A DNA stretch of 34,301 nucleotides, taken from NCBI GenBank assembly GCA_017548605.1, contig JAFYZT010000030.1:1-34301 (forward strand), written 5' to 3'. Positions 32,600-34,301 of this stretch are shown here, one piece after another; the first letter of the stretch is position 1; every line of letters starts with the position of its first letter. The position numbers and the translations under genes were made by a program. The notes under the pieces were generated by a model. The model saw nothing but the letters and a program-made list of their open reading frames with translations. It did not search any database and was not told where the DNA came from. The stretch comes from Prevotella sp. Lineage in GTDB: Bacteria; Bacteroidota; Bacteroidia; Bacteroidales; Bacteroidaceae.

Positions 32600-32607
32600 C
32601 AAAAATA
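32600..32607 (-). promoter_or_regulatory. -7 promoter element of the aspartic protease / cysE unit
   Basis: Minus-strand TATTTTTG, exact TAnnTTTG match, ending only 4 bases before the GTG start at 32595. If used, the mRNA would be leaderless or nearly so. No -33 TTTG is seen. Confidence 0.4.
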
Positions 32608-32699
32608 CTTTTTTTTTGCGGAAAAGTGTTAAACCTTTATTATTTTTTGCTAACTATGGATAAGTTACTATATCTCGGAATAAAAAATAAGCAGCTTAT

Positions 32700-32730
32700 T
32701 TTGTTCTTCACTCGATTTTCCGTAACTTTG
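32700..32730 (+). promoter_or_regulatory. promoter of the YARHG protein gene
   Basis: TTTG -33 box (32700-32703), 19-base spacer, TAACTTTG -7 box (32723-32730), 26 bases before the ATG at 32757. Full consensus match. Confidence 0.8.
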
Positions 32731-32756
32731 CACAAAACAACCAATCCTTACTTGAT

Positions 32757-33950
32757 ATGAAAAAGTACTTGCTTGCAGGGGTAATGACAGTGGTGATGAT
32801 GTGTGTTTCATCAGCTATCACGGCACAGGTGTCGGGAAGGGCTGATCGTGCTACACAGATACAGTGGAGCCAGCAGTTCGCGCAAATAGGGGATCTTTCT
32901 GACGCTTTCATCGCCTCACAGACAATGTGGACCGACGGCTTTTATGTCTATGTGCTTCAATCAACAGAAGGTAAGATATACCTCGAACCCATCAGCATGC
33001 AATTGCTGCCGGAAAAACAACCGCAAACCATAGAGTTGGTTAGGAAAAATGGCAAACTGACGGAGAAAAGTTCCAAGGACGTTGTGAGCCATGAGATTAT
33101 TGGAGGGTGGGACTTGTTGGTATTCCGTGACAAAAACCAGAAGACGAAAAACACTTTCGTGAGCTTTACGGAAAAAACGGCTTCCTTCGACAAAATGGTG
33201 GAACGCGACATTCATATCGTCTATGACGGTGTGTATGAGCTCTTTTCTGTGGATGAAGGGGAGGTTGCCTATCCAAACACACTCGCTCCTATAGGGTCAA
33301 AACTGCTGTTCGGAAGCAATATCTATGGAGAGAGTGTGGAACGGGGCACTGATCCCGGTGAGTATTCTTTAGATGGTAAAAGCATATTCTTCGGTGATAG
33401 TCGTATTAAACAGGTGAGGATGCCTTCTCTGAACGTGGAAAAAAGAGCGGGAAAGGATGTGTTCCTCGTTGATGGACGTGAGGTGTCGGAAAAGGAATTC
33501 CAACAGGCACGAGAGGAAAGCATGCAAAGGGGAAGGGGTGGACATGCCTCATTGCCTGGTCCTACACAGTGGGATGTGTCCTTGCGTGAACAGGGACTGA
33601 CCGTGGTGGCTCACCTCCATGAGGGTGTGGCTTATAATCCTTTCTGCGGATCTTATTTTACACTCACCAAGGTGGACGACGGCTACCCTGAACTCGACGG
33701 ATTCTATAGCTTCGCATCGGTGGTGCCTCTTACACGGGGTATGCTCGAGCGATTTCCGAAGAACGCGCTGCGACTGATGCAGTGGGAGATGTATGCACGG
33801 CACGGACTGCCCATACGCGACCCGGCATACAAAGATTATTTTAATAACCGTCCGTGGTATAAACCAACGGGGTCGCATACACTCGACATGACAGACCTCG
33901 AGGTTATCAACTTCCGACTCATCCAAACCGTCGAGTTTGAGAAAAAATGA
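32757..33950 (+). CDS. exported YARHG-domain protein
   Basis: Secreted or periplasmic protein of 397 residues. Signal peptide 1-23 (ends ITAQ). The main body (about 30-330) is beta-rich with no recognised catalytic motif. The C-terminus (about 345-392) is a YARHG domain: MYARHGLPI, YFNNRPWYKP and LEVINFRLIQ are its signature pieces. YARHG is an extracellular domain of unknown function, often at the end of peptidase-like or envelope proteins in bacteria. Single-gene unit with a consensus promoter and its own terminator (34013-34041), so it is probably regulated alone. A role in envelope maintenance is a guess. Confidence 0.85.
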   Translation: MKKYLLAGVMTVVMMCVSSAITAQVSGRADRATQIQWSQQFAQIGDLSDAFIASQTMWTDGFYVYVLQSTEGKIYLEPISMQLLPEKQPQTIELVRKNGKLTEKSSKDVVSHEIIGGWDLLVFRDKNQKTKNTFVSFTEKTASFDKMVERDIHIVYDGVYELFSVDEGEVAYPNTLAPIGSKLLFGSNIYGESVERGTDPGEYSLDGKSIFFGDSRIKQVRMPSLNVEKRAGKDVFLVDGREVSEKEFQQAREESMQRGRGGHASLPGPTQWDVSLREQGLTVVAHLHEGVAYNPFCGSYFTLTKVDDGYPELDGFYSFASVVPLTRGMLERFPKNALRLMQWEMYARHGLPIRDPAYKDYFNNRPWYKPTGSHTLDMTDLEVINFRLIQTVEFEKK

Positions 33951-34012
33951 AAGGACCCTTTAACATCCAAGCGAAGCGATAATATCTATTAATATAATAT
34001 AAGGTGAATAGG

Positions 34013-34041
34013 AAAGAGACTGTTGCATAAACGGTCTCTTT
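34013..34041 (+). terminator. intrinsic terminator after the YARHG gene
   Basis: AAAGAGAC (34013-34020) pairs with GTCTCTTT (34034-34041); the stem extends by TGTT with AACG (one T-G pair), leaving a 5-base GCATA loop. An unbroken T-run follows. Confidence 0.9.
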
Positions 34042-34170
34042 TTTTTGTCCATTTTATCGCCCTTTTTTACTAATATTCTCTTTTTTGAATGAAAATGATG
34101 ATGCGAAAACATGAGTTTTGTCAAAAAATCCGAAAATTTTTGCCGTTTTTGAAAAAAAAGTGCAAGAAAA

Positions 34171-34202
34171 TTTGGTTGTGGTTAAAATTGGTTGTACTTT
34201 TG
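34171..34202 (+). promoter_or_regulatory. strong promoter, probably of an rRNA operon
   Basis: TTTG -33 box (34171-34174), 20-base spacer, TACTTTTG -7 box (34195-34202). A-tracts upstream (34124-34170, with runs of 5-8 A or T) could act as an UP element. The gap 33951-34301 holds the terminator above and this promoter; no gene. Confidence 0.8.
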
Positions 34203-34207
34203 CATCC

Positions 34208-34301
34208 GCTTTCGGCCAAAATTTGGGTTCCGGGGGCGTAATGAAGGAGTTCTTTGAAAGGATTACATGAAGACAGAGAAGTAGTACAGGAAGCCTGTCT
34301 C
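34208..34301 (+). other. probable 16S rRNA leader, cut by window end
   Basis: GTTCTTTGAAAGGATTACAT (34250-34269) and AGTAGTACAGGAAGCCTG resemble, from memory, the leader that precedes 16S rRNA in Bacteroidales operons; TTCTTTGAAA may be the boxA-like antitermination site. The mature 16S 5' end is not reached. The identification rests on recall of this leader and the strong promoter. Confidence 0.65.

Noticed and set aside
34013-34301. tRNA or start of mature 16S rRNA at the window end
   Set aside because: No cloverleaf is seen and the mature 16S 5' end is not reached; only promoter and leader can be supported.

Overview
The window reads as chromosomal DNA of a Bacteroidales bacterium, most likely Prevotella or a close relative. 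The promoters show this best. At least ten intergenic gaps hold the Bacteroidetes -7 element TAnnTTTG, several with a TTTG -33 element 19-21 bases upstream. The gene content agrees: a SusA-like GH13 enzyme, a BspA-type leucine-rich-repeat surface protein, a FISUMP protein, a YARHG protein, an epsilon-type serine acetyltransferase and a single-chain PurL. No phage, transposase, integrase, CRISPR or tRNA gene was seen.

Layout. 1-2035: a 66-bp tandem repeat leads into a periplasmic GH13 glycosidase. 2185-3206: two small secreted SH3-like or repeat proteins (minus strand). 3207-3521: a gap bounded by 11-bp inverted repeats. 3522-6815: a minus-strand cluster of three lipoproteins, two membrane proteins and a 46-residue zinc-ribbon protein whose start overlaps its neighbour by ATGA. 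A long structured leader (about 6860-7145) with its own promoter precedes this cluster. 7441-8862: an AAA ATPase with a nuclease-like C-terminus, preceded by two tandem imperfect palindromes. 9147-10456: a secreted FISUMP protein overlapping a small KxYxxP protein by ATGA. 10508-13212: an operon of an AraC-type regulator, a membrane-anchored Ser/Thr kinase (ATGA overlap) and a probable DNA-binding protein. 13398-19356: a divergent RND efflux operon (lipoprotein adaptor, pump, TolC-type channel). A 14-bp inverted repeat lies between the two operons. 19364-21535 (minus): a secreted NUC1-type nuclease and a pair of short CHR (chromate family) transporters. 21679-25431 (minus): purL. 25765-29292: a BspA-like protein and a second small KxYxxP protein. 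29532-30365: an OmpA-like lipoprotein. 30499-32595 (minus): cysE and a two-lobe aspartic protease with a PDZ domain. 32757-33950: a YARHG protein. 34171-34301: promoter and leader of what is probably an rRNA operon, cut by the window edge.

How the parts relate. The regulator, kinase and efflux genes form one divergent locus, plausibly an envelope or drug-stress circuit. About 165 bp of repeat sequence occurs twice in inverted orientation (14586-14751 and 21541-21704). One copy sits directly before the pump gene. The other sits directly before the CHR genes and also encodes the last codons of purL. A theme across the window is G-poor, simple-sequence leaders that run straight into start codons. 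The most novel-looking items are the structured RNA leader at 6.9-7.1 kb, the tandem palindromes before the ATPase, the AraC-kinase operon with its candidate operator, and the pairs of large secreted protein plus small KxYxxP protein.
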